In this document: one piece after another, positions 50,933-59,559 of the stretch | Layout of the letters: every line of letters starts with the position of its first letter | How positions within the stretch are numbered: position 1 is the stretch's first letter | Assembly: GCA_027310565.1 (NCBI GenBank) | Contig: DAIDAP010000034.1 | Span: 1 to 64,000, forward strand | Source of the DNA: Chloroflexota bacterium | GTDB lineage: Bacteria > Chloroflexota > Limnocylindria > P2-11E | Direction of reading: 5' to 3' | DNA length: 64,000 nucleotides | The notes under the pieces: model-generated | The model's input: the letters and a program-made list of their open reading frames with translations, nothing else | Database searches by the model: none | Told to the model about the DNA's origin: nothing | Position numbers and translations under genes: made by a program

Positions 50933-51037
50933 CCGGCGGCGGCCGCAGGGGCCGCCCCGAGCGTATCGAAGGGCACGGTCAGAGGGGCCGAACGGCCCTA
51001 GGCCGACCGGGCGCCGGGGGACATCGTGCGGACACAA

Positions 51038-52132
51038 ATGAGCGGTCTGCCCGAGCCGCCGTTCGTCCTGCTGGCCGACGACGATCAGGCGGGGCTCGCC
51101 GAGATGCGCAACGCGCTTCGCCTCGCGGGCGCCCAGGTCGCCGCCTGTCCCAGCGTGCGCGTCGCGCTCGAGGGCATCACCTTCCATGTGCCGAGCACCG
51201 TCGTCGTCCGGCCGGCGATGCAGGACGGACGCGGCTGGGAGGTCGTGTACGCGGCGCGCGCCCAGGGCGCGATCCCGACCGTCGTCCTCGACGACGCATC
51301 GAACCCGTCGGCCCGCCGCGCGGCGTTCGCCGCGGGCGCCGACGACGTGCTGACGGCCGACGATCCCGCCGAGCTCGCGACGCGCGTCCTCGCGCTGGCG
51401 AGCCGCGCGCGCCACCCGAGCGGCGACGGCACCGTCTACCGGCACCGCGGTCTGGTCATGGACGTCGCCGCGCACGTGGTCCGGCTGCACGGTCGGACGA
51501 TCGAGCTCACCGCGCAGCAGTTCGCCATCCTGCGCGCGCTCTTCGAGGCGAACGGCGCGACCCTCGATCGCGACCGGCTGGTCTCCAGCATCGAGTCGCT
51601 CGACGAGGAGCCGCCGTCGGAGCGCGCCATCGACCTGCACATCACGCGGCTGCGGCGGCGCCTCGGCGACGCCGCGCACCATCCGCGGTACATCGAGGCC
51701 GTCTACGGCGTGGGCTACCGCCTCGCGCTCACCGACGCGGCGCCGGCGGGGCTCGGGGAGGAGGCCGAGGACGTCCTCCTCTCGCTCCCCGATCCGCTGC
51801 TGGTCATCGATGCCAGACGCCGCGTGCGCTTCGCCAACGAGGCCGCGGTGCGCTTCCTCGCGCGCGAGCGGGACGAGCTCGTCGGGCAGACCTGCGCCGA
51901 CCTGCTCGGGTGCCTCGACCTGGCCGGCGCGTCGCTCGACGGACCGCGCTGCTACGCCCGCGCCATCGGCGCGGGCGGCAACACGCTGCGAGGGGCCCAG
52001 GCGCAGATCCGCTGCGGCGGCGAGCGGACGGCGGTCGAGCTCACCTACTCGCGCGTGCAGACGGACGGGCTCATGACCATCAGCATCCGCCCGCGGCCGG
52101 GGGGACGCCACGGCGCGCTGACATCAGACTGA
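51038..52132 (+). CDS. OmpR-family regulator with degenerate receiver and PAS domain
   Basis: A 364-residue protein. Residues about 8-120 form a receiver fold (FVLLADDDQAGLAEM) that keeps the acidic cluster but has Arg where the phospho-acceptor Asp belongs (TVVVRPAMQDGRGWE), Asp for the Thr and Ala for the Lys, so it cannot be phosphorylated normally. A winged-helix OmpR-type DNA-binding domain follows (about 130-235, LTAQQFAILRALFEANG, AIDLHITRLRRRLGD, YGVGYRLA), then a PAS domain (about 245-350, LPDPLLVIDARRRVRFANEAA). Its 3' end overlaps the promoter element of the benzoyl-CoA operon, making it the likely regulator. Confidence 0.85.
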   Translation: MSGLPEPPFVLLADDDQAGLAEMRNALRLAGAQVAACPSVRVALEGITFHVPSTVVVRPAMQDGRGWEVVYAARAQGAIPTVVLDDASNPSARRAAFAAGADDVLTADDPAELATRVLALASRARHPSGDGTVYRHRGLVMDVAAHVVRLHGRTIELTAQQFAILRALFEANGATLDRDRLVSSIESLDEEPPSERAIDLHITRLRRRLGDAAHHPRYIEAVYGVGYRLALTDAAPAGLGEEAEDVLLSLPDPLLVIDARRRVRFANEAAVRFLARERDELVGQTCADLLGCLDLAGASLDGPRCYARAIGAGGNTLRGAQAQIRCGGERTAVELTYSRVQTDGLMTISIRPRPGGRHGALTSD

Positions 52133-52151
52133 CATGCTGCGCCCGTACCGT
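52118..52151 (+). promoter_or_regulatory. promoter and direct-repeat operator of the benzoyl-CoA reductase operon
   Basis: CTGACAT at 52118-52124 and 52129-52135 are spaced by 4 bases (11-base phase, as in PhoB/OmpR boxes), followed after 10 bases by the -10-like TACCGT at 52146-52151. ATG 52159 is 7 bases further. The element is 28 of 34 bases identical to the one at 58985. Confidence 0.55.
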
Positions 52152-52158
52152 CCGGCGC

Positions 52159-52590
52159 ATGCGGACCGGCGTCCAGCGGACCACTTTCAGGCTCCTCGGA
52201 CGGTCTGACCTTCCCCGTCTGGCGGAGCTCTCGTCCCGCCTCGGCGCCGAGACGTCGGCCGACTGGGCCGAGCGGCTCGGCCACCACGACGCCGTCGTGC
52301 TCGGCGCCGAGATCGAGGGCACGCTCGTCGGCTACGCCGCCGCGGAGATCCGCCGCGCCTTCGGGCGCAGCCCGCGCGCCGCGTGGGTCGACGCCTTCGG
52401 CGTGGACCTGGCGCAGCGCGGCCACGGCGTCGGCCGCGCGCTCGCCACCGAGCTGCTCGCCCGCCTGCGCGAGCGCGGCGCCGAGCACGTCTCGACGCTC
52501 GTCCCGGTCCACGACCGCGAGCTGGGCCCGTTCTTCCGCGAGCTCGGATTCCGCGGCGAGGCGCTCCAGTGCATCGGGAGGGCGCTGTGA
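52159..52590 (+). CDS. GNAT-family N-acetyltransferase
   Basis: A 143-residue GNAT protein. FRLLGRSDLPRLAELSSRLG is the N-terminal strand-helix, DAFGVDLAQRGHGVGRALATELL contains the acetyl-CoA loop (R-G-H-G-V-G, a form of Q/R-x-x-G-x-G/A), and LGPFFRELGFR the final strand. The substrate is unknown; it may modify a CoA-pathway protein. It is first in the operon, and its stop overlaps the next GTG, so it is co-translated with the reductase subunits. Confidence 0.85.
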   Translation: MRTGVQRTTFRLLGRSDLPRLAELSSRLGAETSADWAERLGHHDAVVLGAEIEGTLVGYAAAEIRRAFGRSPRAAWVDAFGVDLAQRGHGVGRALATELLARLRERGAEHVSTLVPVHDRELGPFFRELGFRGEALQCIGRAL

Positions 52591-53753
52591 CGCTCACCAC
52601 CTTCGCCCCGCTCCCCGTCGTCGAGGAGTACCGCGAGATCGTCGAGGACCGCGGCTACCCCACCGTCCGCGAGTGGAAGCGCCGCACCGGGCGGGCGGCC
52701 GTGGGGAGCTTCCCGGTGTACTCCCCGGTCGAGATCACGCACGCCGCCGGCATGCTGCCGGTCGGGCTGTTCGGCGCCGGGAACCAGATCGAGATGGCGC
52801 ACGCCGACTCGCGCTTCCAGTCCTTCATCTGCTCCATCGTGAAGAGCACGCTCGAGCTGGCGTTCGTCGACAAGCTCGCGCCGTTCGACGCGCTGCTCTT
52901 CCATTCGATCTGCGACCCCGCGCGCAACCTCGCCTCGGTCATGGCGCGCAACTTCCCCGAGCGCCGTGCGATCTACGTCCACCTGCCGCAGAACATGGCC
53001 TCGAGCGGCGCCGCGGAGTACTACGCGTACGAGCTGCGACGCGTCGCCGCGGAGCTCGGCGCGGTGTCGGGGCGCGTCCCCAGCGACGAGGACGTCCTCG
53101 AGAGCATCGTGGCGTTCAACGCGATGCGCTCCCGGCTCCGCGACCTCTACGCGCTGCGCGCGGAGCGTCCGGCGAACCTCTCGACGGCCGAGCTCTACAC
53201 GCTCGCGCGCATGGCGACGTTCACCGACCCCCTCGAGTCCGAGCCGCTCCTCGCCGACTCGCTGCGCTCCGCGACGACGCGAGACGCGCGGCCGAAGGAC
53301 CGCATCCGCGTCGTCGTGGTCGGCTCCTTCTGCGAGCAGCCGCCGCTCGAGCTCATCGCGGGCATCGAGGAGTCCGGCTGCTACATCCTCGACGACGACT
53401 TCCTGCTCGGCTGGCGGCTGTTCAGGACGGACGTCCCGGTGGACGGCGACCCGTACCTCGCGCTCGCGCGCGCGTACCTCGACGGCAGCCTTCACGCGAG
53501 CACGAAGCACGACCTGCGCGTGCCGCGCGCCGCGGGCCTCGTGGCGAGCGCGCGCGCGAACCGCGCCGACGCGGTGATCTTCCTCGGCGCCAAGTTCTGC
53601 GAGCCGGGTCTCTTCGATTACGCGCTGTACCGCCGCGCGCTCGAGCAGGAGGGCATCCCGCACCTGTTCCTCGAGTTCGAGGAGAAGATGTGGATGTACG
53701 ACCGGATCAGGACGGAGGTCGAGACCTTCGTGGAATCGATGCTGTTCGTATGA
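52587..53753 (+). CDS. bzdN: benzoyl-CoA reductase, BcrC/BzdN-type subunit
   Basis: A 388-residue member of the 2-hydroxyacyl-CoA dehydratase D family, matching BcrC/BzdN in length. ITHAAGMLPVGLFGAGNQIEM, SRFQSFICSIVKSTLELAF (Cys 82), FHSICDPARNLAS (Cys 109) and GAKFCEPGLFDY provide likely Fe-S ligand cysteines. With the next subunit it holds the substrate and the cluster that reduces the aromatic ring. GGGAGG precedes the GTG start, which also overlaps the GNAT stop. The hydroxyacyl-CoA dehydratase alternative is made unlikely by the neighbours. Confidence 0.82.
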   Translation: MTLTTFAPLPVVEEYREIVEDRGYPTVREWKRRTGRAAVGSFPVYSPVEITHAAGMLPVGLFGAGNQIEMAHADSRFQSFICSIVKSTLELAFVDKLAPFDALLFHSICDPARNLASVMARNFPERRAIYVHLPQNMASSGAAEYYAYELRRVAAELGAVSGRVPSDEDVLESIVAFNAMRSRLRDLYALRAERPANLSTAELYTLARMATFTDPLESEPLLADSLRSATTRDARPKDRIRVVVVGSFCEQPPLELIAGIEESGCYILDDDFLLGWRLFRTDVPVDGDPYLALARAYLDGSLHASTKHDLRVPRAAGLVASARANRADAVIFLGAKFCEPGLFDYALYRRALEQEGIPHLFLEFEEKMWMYDRIRTEVETFVESMLFV

Positions 53754-55144
53754 CCGAGCACCACGGCGCTCCGGACCATGACATGACGGGCCACCACGAG
53801 GCCCCGCCGCGGGAGAGCCCCCCGGCCGCCGCGCGGCGCGCTCCCGTCGAGACGGCGAAGGCGGAGCCCGTCCACTACCAGGGCAGGGTCCACGAGCTCC
53901 AGAAGGAGCTCATGAACGCGTACTACGCCGAGCTCACCGACATCGCCAAGGGCCGCTCGCCCAAGAAGAACGCGCACCTGCTCATCGCCGGCAACCCGGT
54001 CGAGCTGGTGCGCGCGTTCGACATGGTCCCGGTGTTCCCCGAGGTGAACGTGCTGCAGATCGCGGCGCGCAAGGCCTCGCTCCCGCTCATCCAGAAGGCC
54101 GAGGAGCTCGGCTACGCCGTGGACAACTGCGCGTACGTGAAGGCGGACGTCGGCCTCTACCTCTCGGGATACGAGGCGCCGTACGGCACCGTGCCGAAGG
54201 CGGACCTGCTGCTCTGCAACTACGTCGGCTGCAACGTCTACCTGAACTGGTTCGAGCACCTCGCCGAGCTCACCGGGGCGCCGGCGGTGAACATCGACAT
54301 CCCGTTCATCCGCTCGGCCGACGGCGAGCCGTCGCCGCAGGACATCGCGTACGTGGTGAAGCAGCTCGAGGAGCTCATCGGGCTGCTCGAGCGGACCACC
54401 GGGACGACGCTCGACTGGAAGAAGCTCCAGCGCACCGTGGAGCTGTCGGCGTACGTCGGCGAGATGTGGGCCGAGATCAAGGCCCTCACGCAGCTCCGTC
54501 CCGCGCCGTACGACGCGTACTTCGACTCGGTCACGATGATGGCCGTCCTGTACTGCCTGCGCGGCACCGAGGAGGCGGCCCGCTTCTTCGAGACCGCCGT
54601 CGCCGACCTGAAGGAGCGCGCCGCGCTCGGGAAGGGTCCGCTCCCGGAGGAGCGCTTCCGCGTCGTCATCGAGGGTCCGCCGCCGTGGCCGTTCCTGCGC
54701 GTGTTCCGCGACATGTTCACGCGCTGGGGCGCCGTCGCCGTGGCGTCGACGTACTCGACGGTCGGCGGGATCTGGGAGTTCGGCTTCCGCCACGACCCGC
54801 AGCGGCCGCTCGAGAGCATCGCGCGGCACATGCTCGCGCAGAACCTCTGCAACCGGACGTTCCTCCAGCGCTACGACCAGATGGCGCGCTACGTCGACGA
54901 GTGGAAGGCCGACGCGATCGTGATCCATTCGGTGAAGTCCTGCCGGTTGTTCTCGGCGGGCCAGGGCGACATGCGCGAGTACTTCGCGCGCGAGCGCGAG
55001 GTCCCCACCCTGCTCATCGAGTCCGACCTCGAGGACCCGCGCTACTTCTCGCAGGCGCAGCTGCGCAACCGCATCGACGCGTTCTTCGAGGCGCTCACGC
55101 AGCGGCGGATCACCGCCGCGGCGGCGGCGGGAGGTGTGGCATGA
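53750..55144 (+). CDS. bzdO: benzoyl-CoA reductase, BcrB/BzdO-type subunit
   Basis: A 464-residue 2-hydroxyacyl-CoA dehydratase-family subunit. Core features are [42 protein letters not shown] (read in parts), [19 protein letters not shown] and [18 protein letters not shown], which give the Cys ligands. The first 40 residues, with five His in [17 protein letters not shown], extend beyond the usual start and could be a linker or metal-binding tag. ATG overlaps the bzdN-like stop and its TGA overlaps the next ATG. Confidence 0.82.
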   Translation: MTEHHGAPDHDMTGHHEAPPRESPPAAARRAPVETAKAEPVHYQGRVHELQKELMNAYYAELTDIAKGRSPKKNAHLLIAGNPVELVRAFDMVPVFPEVNVLQIAARKASLPLIQKAEELGYAVDNCAYVKADVGLYLSGYEAPYGTVPKADLLLCNYVGCNVYLNWFEHLAELTGAPAVNIDIPFIRSADGEPSPQDIAYVVKQLEELIGLLERTTGTTLDWKKLQRTVELSAYVGEMWAEIKALTQLRPAPYDAYFDSVTMMAVLYCLRGTEEAARFFETAVADLKERAALGKGPLPEERFRVVIEGPPPWPFLRVFRDMFTRWGAVAVASTYSTVGGIWEFGFRHDPQRPLESIARHMLAQNLCNRTFLQRYDQMARYVDEWKADAIVIHSVKSCRLFSAGQGDMREYFAREREVPTLLIESDLEDPRYFSQAQLRNRIDAFFEALTQRRITAAAAAGGVA

Positions 55145-55941
55145 GGTACGCCGTGGGCGTCGACGTCGGCTCCACCCAGACGAAGGCGCTCCTGCTGGAC
55201 GAGAGCGGCACGATCGTCGCGCGCTCGCTCATCGACACCGGCGCATACCTCGTCCGCGCCGCCGAGCGCTCGCTCGAGGCCGCTCTGGCGGAGGCGGGCG
55301 TGAGCCGGAACGACGTCGGCTACGCGATCGGCACCGGGTACGGGCGCTTCAAGGTCGCGTTCGGCGACGACCAGGTGACCGAGATCTCCTGCCACGCCAA
55401 GGGTGCCTGGTCGCTCTTCCCGAAGACACGGACGGTGATCGACATCGGCGGGCAGGACACCAAGGCGATCAAGGTGAGCGACCGCGGCGAGGTCCTGGAC
55501 TTCGCGATGAACGACAAGTGCGCCGCCGGGAGCGGCCGCTTCCTCTCGAACTCCGCGGAGGCGCTGGGGCTGGACGTGAGCGAGATCGGCGCGCGCTCGC
55601 TCGACGCGAAGACGCCGGTGCGCCTCTCCACCGTGTGCACGATCTTCGTCGAGACCGACATCCTCTCCTACCTCGCCTCCGGGAAGAAGACCGAGGACAT
55701 CCTCGCGGGCGTGCACGGCGCCATCGGCGCGCGCACCATCGCGCTCGTGCGCCGCGTCGGCGCCGAGCCCGAGATCACCTTCACCGGCGGCGTCGCGCGG
55801 AACGTCGGGATGGTCCGCGCGGTCCAGGAGAAGCTCGGCCTCGAGGTGAACGTGAGCCCGGACTCGCACTACACCGGCGCGCTCGGCGCGGCCGTCTTCG
55901 CTCTGGAGCGGATGACCGCGGCCGCTCAGGTGCTCGCATGA
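55141..55941 (+). CDS. bzdP: benzoyl-CoA reductase, BcrA/BzdP-type ATPase subunit
   Basis: A 266-residue ASKHA-fold ATPase of the BadF/BcrA/HgdC family. [16 protein letters not shown] is the phosphate-1 motif, [14 protein letters not shown] the phosphate-2 motif, and [12 protein letters not shown] and [14 protein letters not shown] hold the Cys that bind the shared [4Fe-4S] cluster. [15 protein letters not shown] is near the C-terminus. ATP hydrolysis drives low-potential electrons to the N/O pair. The short length resembles the Azoarcus-type subunit. Confidence 0.82.
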   Translation: MRYAVGVDVGSTQTKALLLDESGTIVARSLIDTGAYLVRAAERSLEAALAEAGVSRNDVGYAIGTGYGRFKVAFGDDQVTEISCHAKGAWSLFPKTRTVIDIGGQDTKAIKVSDRGEVLDFAMNDKCAAGSGRFLSNSAEALGLDVSEIGARSLDAKTPVRLSTVCTIFVETDILSYLASGKKTEDILAGVHGAIGARTIALVRRVGAEPEITFTGGVARNVGMVRAVQEKLGLEVNVSPDSHYTGALGAAVFALERMTAAAQVLA

Positions 55942-56753
55942 ACGTCGACGGCAGCCTCGTCGCCGGTCTCGACGTGGGCGCGCGCACCGCGAAGGCGGTC
56001 CTGCTCGACGCGGAGGGGCGCACCGTCGGCACGGGCATCGCGCGGATGCGACCCGACTTCACCGGGCTCGCGCGCGACGTGCTCGCGGCCGCGGTCAAAG
56101 AAGCCGGCGCGTCGCCCGACGACGTCGCGTACGTCGCGACCACCGGCCTGGGCCGGTACAACGTCCCGTTCCGCGACCTCCAGATCACCGACATCACCGC
56201 CGTCGCCGGCGGCGCGGCGCATCTCTTCCCGGGGACGCACTGCGTCCTCGACATCGGCGCGCAGAGCACGCGCGCGCTCCACGTGCTCGAGGGCGGCCGC
56301 GTGAAGGAGTTCCGCACGAACGACAAGTGCGCCGCCGGCGCCGGCGGCTTCGCCGAGCGCGCCGCGCGCTACCTCGAGGTGAAGCTCGATGACCTCGGCA
56401 CGCTCTCGCTCAAGGCCGACTCCGCGCAGGTCATCTCGTCCGTGTGCGCCGTGTTCGCCGAGTCCGAGATCATCAACCTCGTCAGCGTCGGGCAGAGCGT
56501 GGAGAACATCGTGCGCGGCATCCACGACTCGCTCGCGCAGCGCGGACAGCAGCTCATGAAGCGCGTCGGCATCGAGCCCGAGATCACGTTCGTCGGCGGC
56601 ATGGCGCTGCAGGCGGGCATGGTCCGGGCGTTGGAGCAGGTGCTCGGCCAGAGCGTGAACGTGCCCGAGCGGCCGGAGCTCGTCGCGGCGCTGGGCGCCG
56701 CGCTCCTCGGCCGTCAGCGCCTGGTCCGGCAGCAGGAGGGGATCGCCGCATGA
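55938..56753 (+). CDS. bzdQ: benzoyl-CoA reductase, BcrD/BzdQ-type ATPase subunit
   Basis: A 271-residue second ASKHA subunit. [75 protein letters not shown] and [20 protein letters not shown] match the BcrD/BzdQ branch, in which the GGQDT phosphate motif is GAQST as here. It pairs with the previous subunit around a common cluster. All four genes overlap by 4 bases, giving the order N-O-P-Q. Confidence 0.82.
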   Translation: MNVDGSLVAGLDVGARTAKAVLLDAEGRTVGTGIARMRPDFTGLARDVLAAAVKEAGASPDDVAYVATTGLGRYNVPFRDLQITDITAVAGGAAHLFPGTHCVLDIGAQSTRALHVLEGGRVKEFRTNDKCAAGAGGFAERAARYLEVKLDDLGTLSLKADSAQVISSVCAVFAESEIINLVSVGQSVENIVRGIHDSLAQRGQQLMKRVGIEPEITFVGGMALQAGMVRALEQVLGQSVNVPERPELVAALGAALLGRQRLVRQQEGIAA

Positions 56754-57706
56754 CAAACGAGCTCCGGGACATCACCTACGTCAAGAAGGACTTCGTGGCG
56801 ACGGTCACCATCCAGCGGCCGCAGGCGCACAACTCGTACACCACCAACACGCTGCGCGAGCTCGGCGAGGCGTTCGCCGACGCGTCGCGCGACGACGGCG
56901 TGGGGGTCGTCGTCCTCACCGGCGCGGGGAACGAGGCCTTCTGCACCGGCGGCGACGTGAAGGAGTACGCGCGCGACTACACGCAGCGCCCGCGGGACTA
57001 CTGGAAGTACATGGGCCACTTCGCCGGCGCGGTGGACGCGATCCGCAACCTCGGCAAGCCGGCGATCGCGCGGATCAACGGCATGGCCGTGGGCGGCGGC
57101 AACGAGCTGAACCTGGCCTGCGACCTCGCCGTCGCCGCCGACCACGCGCGCTTCAAGCAGGTCGGCGTGCAGGTCGGGAGCGTCGCGGCGGGCGGCGCGA
57201 CGCAGTGGCTGCCCATCGTCATCGGCGACCGCCGCGCGCGCGAGATGCTCATGACCTGCGACTTCATCGACGCGAAGACCGCGCTCGACTGGGGCCTCGT
57301 GAACCAGGTCGTGCCGGCGGCCGAGCTCGACGCGGCCGTCGACCGCCTCGCGCGGAAGCTCCTGGACACGTTCCCGGAGTGCATGCGCTACACGAAGCAG
57401 CAGACGAACTTCTGGAAGGACTTCGGGTGGAGCATGACGATCGGGCACGCCCGCGACTGGCTCACGCTCCATTTCAACGCGCTCGAGCCGTACGAGGGGA
57501 TGACCGCGTTCGCGGAGAAGCGCCGCGCCGATCGCATCGGCATCCGGCAGCGCGCGCGCGACGGCGGTCCGAGCGAGACGCTCTGGGGTCCGTACGCCCA
57601 GACCTGCCCCGCCTGCGGGGCGAAGGGCATCCCGCAGGCGTTCCGGTTCTGCGGCGTGTGCGGCGCCGCGCTCGTTCGCGAGCCCGTGGCCAGTGGACGC
57701 GCGTAG
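56750..57706 (+). CDS. oah: 6-oxocyclohex-1-ene-1-carbonyl-CoA hydrolase-like, with C-terminal zinc ribbon
   Basis: A 318-residue crotonase-fold protein. RPQAHNSYTTNTL, EAFCTGGDVKEYARDY, INGMAVGGGNELNLACDLAVA, GGATQWLPIVIG and LLDTFPECMRYTK fit the Oah/BamA ring-opening hydrolases. It is shorter than the roughly 375-residue norm. After about residue 280 there is CPACGAKGIPQAFRFCGVCG, a four-Cys zinc ribbon not normally part of this family. ATG overlaps the bzdQ-like stop. A generic enoyl-CoA hydratase is the alternative. Confidence 0.75.
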   Translation: MTNELRDITYVKKDFVATVTIQRPQAHNSYTTNTLRELGEAFADASRDDGVGVVVLTGAGNEAFCTGGDVKEYARDYTQRPRDYWKYMGHFAGAVDAIRNLGKPAIARINGMAVGGGNELNLACDLAVAADHARFKQVGVQVGSVAAGGATQWLPIVIGDRRAREMLMTCDFIDAKTALDWGLVNQVVPAAELDAAVDRLARKLLDTFPECMRYTKQQTNFWKDFGWSMTIGHARDWLTLHFNALEPYEGMTAFAEKRRADRIGIRQRARDGGPSETLWGPYAQTCPACGAKGIPQAFRFCGVCGAALVREPVASGRA

Positions 57707-58451
57707 CGACGGCCTGCGGGGCAGCGTCGCGATCGTCACCGGCGGCTCGCGCGGCATCGGCCGCGCCATCGCGATCGACCTCGCGCGGCACGGTGCCGAC
57801 GTCGCCCTCACCTACCGCACCGACGCCGAGGGCGCCCGCGCGACGGTCGGCTGCATCGAGGCCGCCGGCGGCCGCGCGACCGCGCTGGCCGCTGACGGCG
57901 CCGACCGCGACGCGCCGGCACGCGTGGTCGCCGACGTCACGGCGCGGTACGACCGCCTCGACGTCCTGGTGAACAACGCGGGGCTGAACCGCGACGGCGT
58001 GGTGTGGAAGATGACCGACGACGCCTGGGACGAGGTGCTCGAAGCCGACCTCGGCGCCGCGTTCCGCTACACGCGCGCCGCCGTGCCGCGGCTGCGCGAG
58101 GCGGGCGGCGGGCGGATCGTGAACATCGCCTCGATCAACGGGCTCCGCGGCAAGTTCGGCCAGTCCAACTACGCCGCGGCGAAGGCCGGGATGATCGGCT
58201 TCACCAAGTCGATCGCCCGCGAGCTCGGCGCGTTCGGCATCACCGCCAACGTCGTCGCGCCGGGGCTCATCGAGACCGAGATGGTCGCGGCGATGCCGGA
58301 GGAGGCACGGCAGAAGAGCCTCGCCGAGATCGTGCTCGGCCGGCTCGGCTCGCCCGAGGACGTCGCCGCGGCGGTGACCTTCCTCGCCGGCCCGCGCGCG
58401 CGGCACATCACCGGCGTCGTGCTCCAGGTGGACGGCGGGCAGTACCTCTAG
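57693..58451 (+). CDS. SDR-family dehydrogenase (FabG-like)
   Basis: A 252-residue short-chain dehydrogenase. VAIVTGGSRGIGRAIAID is the NAD(P) motif, VLVNNAGLNRDG the NNAG motif, NIASINGLRGKFGQSNYAAAKAG the Ser-Tyr-Lys triad (read in parts) and NVVAPGLIETEM the later block. GTG 57693 overlaps the end of the hydrolase gene by 14 bases. In this operon it may oxidise 3-hydroxypimeloyl-CoA formed by ring cleavage; a general 3-oxoacyl reductase is equally possible. Confidence 0.85.
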   Translation: MDARSDGLRGSVAIVTGGSRGIGRAIAIDLARHGADVALTYRTDAEGARATVGCIEAAGGRATALAADGADRDAPARVVADVTARYDRLDVLVNNAGLNRDGVVWKMTDDAWDEVLEADLGAAFRYTRAAVPRLREAGGGRIVNIASINGLRGKFGQSNYAAAKAGMIGFTKSIARELGAFGITANVVAPGLIETEMVAAMPEEARQKSLAEIVLGRLGSPEDVAAAVTFLAGPRARHITGVVLQVDGGQYL

Positions 58452-58909
58452 GACGGCTTCGCGACCATGAGCGCGGTCATCAGCGCGAGCGCGGCGACCG
58501 TGCTCCAGGCGAGGACGAACGCCTGCGTCCGCAGCCGCAGGTACTCGCGGTCGGCGACCCCGCCGCGCTCGAGCGCGTCCAGCTCGCGCCGTACGACCGG
58601 GCCGAACACGCCGAAGCCGACGGTGAGCACGACGACGTAGATGACGATGGAAGCGGCCATCCAGAAGCGCTCGAAGGGGATGCCGGCGCTCGCCGCGAGC
58701 CACACGCCCGTCACGAACGTGAGGAGGTACGCGGGGATCGCGACGATCCGGTCGCTCGCGCGGACCGCGCGGATGGTGAACGCGAGGTGCTCCGGCTGCC
58801 GCTCGGCGAGGGCGATCGACACCGCGTAGGCGACGGTCGCGCCGACCGTGACCGCGGCCGCGAGCACGTGGAGGATCAGCAGCGCGAGGTACGGCGCCAC
58901 GCCGGGCAT
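58448..58909 (-). CDS. DUF2269-like integral membrane protein
   Basis: A 153-residue protein with four membrane helices (LALLILHVLAAAVTVGATVAY, IVAIPAYLLTFVTGVWLA, FWMAASIVIYVVVLTVGFGVF and TVAALALMTALMV, each under 22 residues and read as helices). The His in the first helix and the overall layout match the DUF2269 group. No function is known. It is convergent with the SDR gene and their stops overlap (CTAG). Confidence 0.7.
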   Translation of the reverse strand: MPGVAPYLALLILHVLAAAVTVGATVAYAVSIALAERQPEHLAFTIRAVRASDRIVAIPAYLLTFVTGVWLAASAGIPFERFWMAASIVIYVVVLTVGFGVFGPVVRRELDALERGGVADREYLRLRTQAFVLAWSTVAALALMTALMVAKPS

Positions 58910-58984
58910 GGTAGTGTCGCGCCCCCGGAATCCACGCGCACTCGGCCCGGCGCCGCCGCGGCCGGTGTCGCCTCCGGCCGCGGG

Positions 58985-59018
58985 CTGACATCGGACGGAC
59001 ATGGTCCGGCCGTACGGT
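58985..59018 (+). promoter_or_regulatory. promoter and direct-repeat operator of the hemerythrin-had-dch operon
   Basis: CTGACAT (58985-58991) and CGGACAT (58996-59002) are spaced by 4 bases and followed by TACGGT (59013-59018). It is 28 of 34 bases identical to 52118-52151. Transcription from about 59025 would leave a short leader containing AGGGGG ahead of ATG 59043. Confidence 0.55.
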
Positions 59019-59042
59019 CGCCCTCGTCAGGGGGTGCGCCCG

Positions 59043-59480
59043 ATGCGGATCATCGACCGGTTCTCCAGCGAGCACGACGTCTTCCTGGAGCAGCTCGAGG
59101 TCATCGAGCGCCTCGTGCGCGCGGACGCACCGGCCCTGCAGGTCGTCGCCGCGATGCGCACGCTCGCGGCGCCGCTGCTCGCCCACGCGGAGAACGAGGA
59201 GCGAGCGCTCTTCCCGGACCTCGAGCCCACGATGGGCGGCGAGGGCGGGCCGCTCGCGATGCTCACCGAGGAGCACGCCACGATCCACGGGCAGGTCGAC
59301 GAGCTGACGTCCGATCCCGCCGCGCACCGGATCCCGGACCTTCTCGACGAGTTCCAGGGACTCCTGCGCGCGCACATCGAGAAGGAGGAGCAGGTCCTCT
59401 TCCCGGCCGCGGCCCAGATCCTCGGCGACGATCGCCTCGCGCGCCTGGATCGCGACCTCGAGCGGACGGCGGCGGCGTGA
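59043..59480 (+). CDS. hemerythrin-domain (HHE) protein
   Basis: A 145-residue four-helix protein. SSEHDVFLEQL, HAENEERALFPDL, EEHATIHGQVDEL and HIEKEEQVLFPAA give the His/Glu ligands of a di-iron site. It could bind or sense oxygen or nitric oxide, or repair Fe-S proteins. Standing at the head of an operon with Had and Dch, it may protect the oxygen-sensitive benzoyl-CoA pathway. ATG 59043 is chosen because AGGGGG lies 9 bases ahead. Confidence 0.87.
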   Translation: MRIIDRFSSEHDVFLEQLEVIERLVRADAPALQVVAAMRTLAAPLLAHAENEERALFPDLEPTMGGEGGPLAMLTEEHATIHGQVDELTSDPAAHRIPDLLDEFQGLLRAHIEKEEQVLFPAAAQILGDDRLARLDRDLERTAAA

Positions 59481-59559
59481 TGCGCGAGCGACGAGCGCAG
59501 GGGCGGGGGCCCCTGCCGGCGGAGCGAAACGACGTGCGGCCCCGAGAGCGGAGCGCGGG

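Noticed and set aside
51018-51035. Third copy of the CTGACAT-type element at the regulator's own start
   Set aside because: It has GGACATC and CGGACAC at 11-base phase, but no -10 follows and it overlaps the start codon. Too weak to list as a site.
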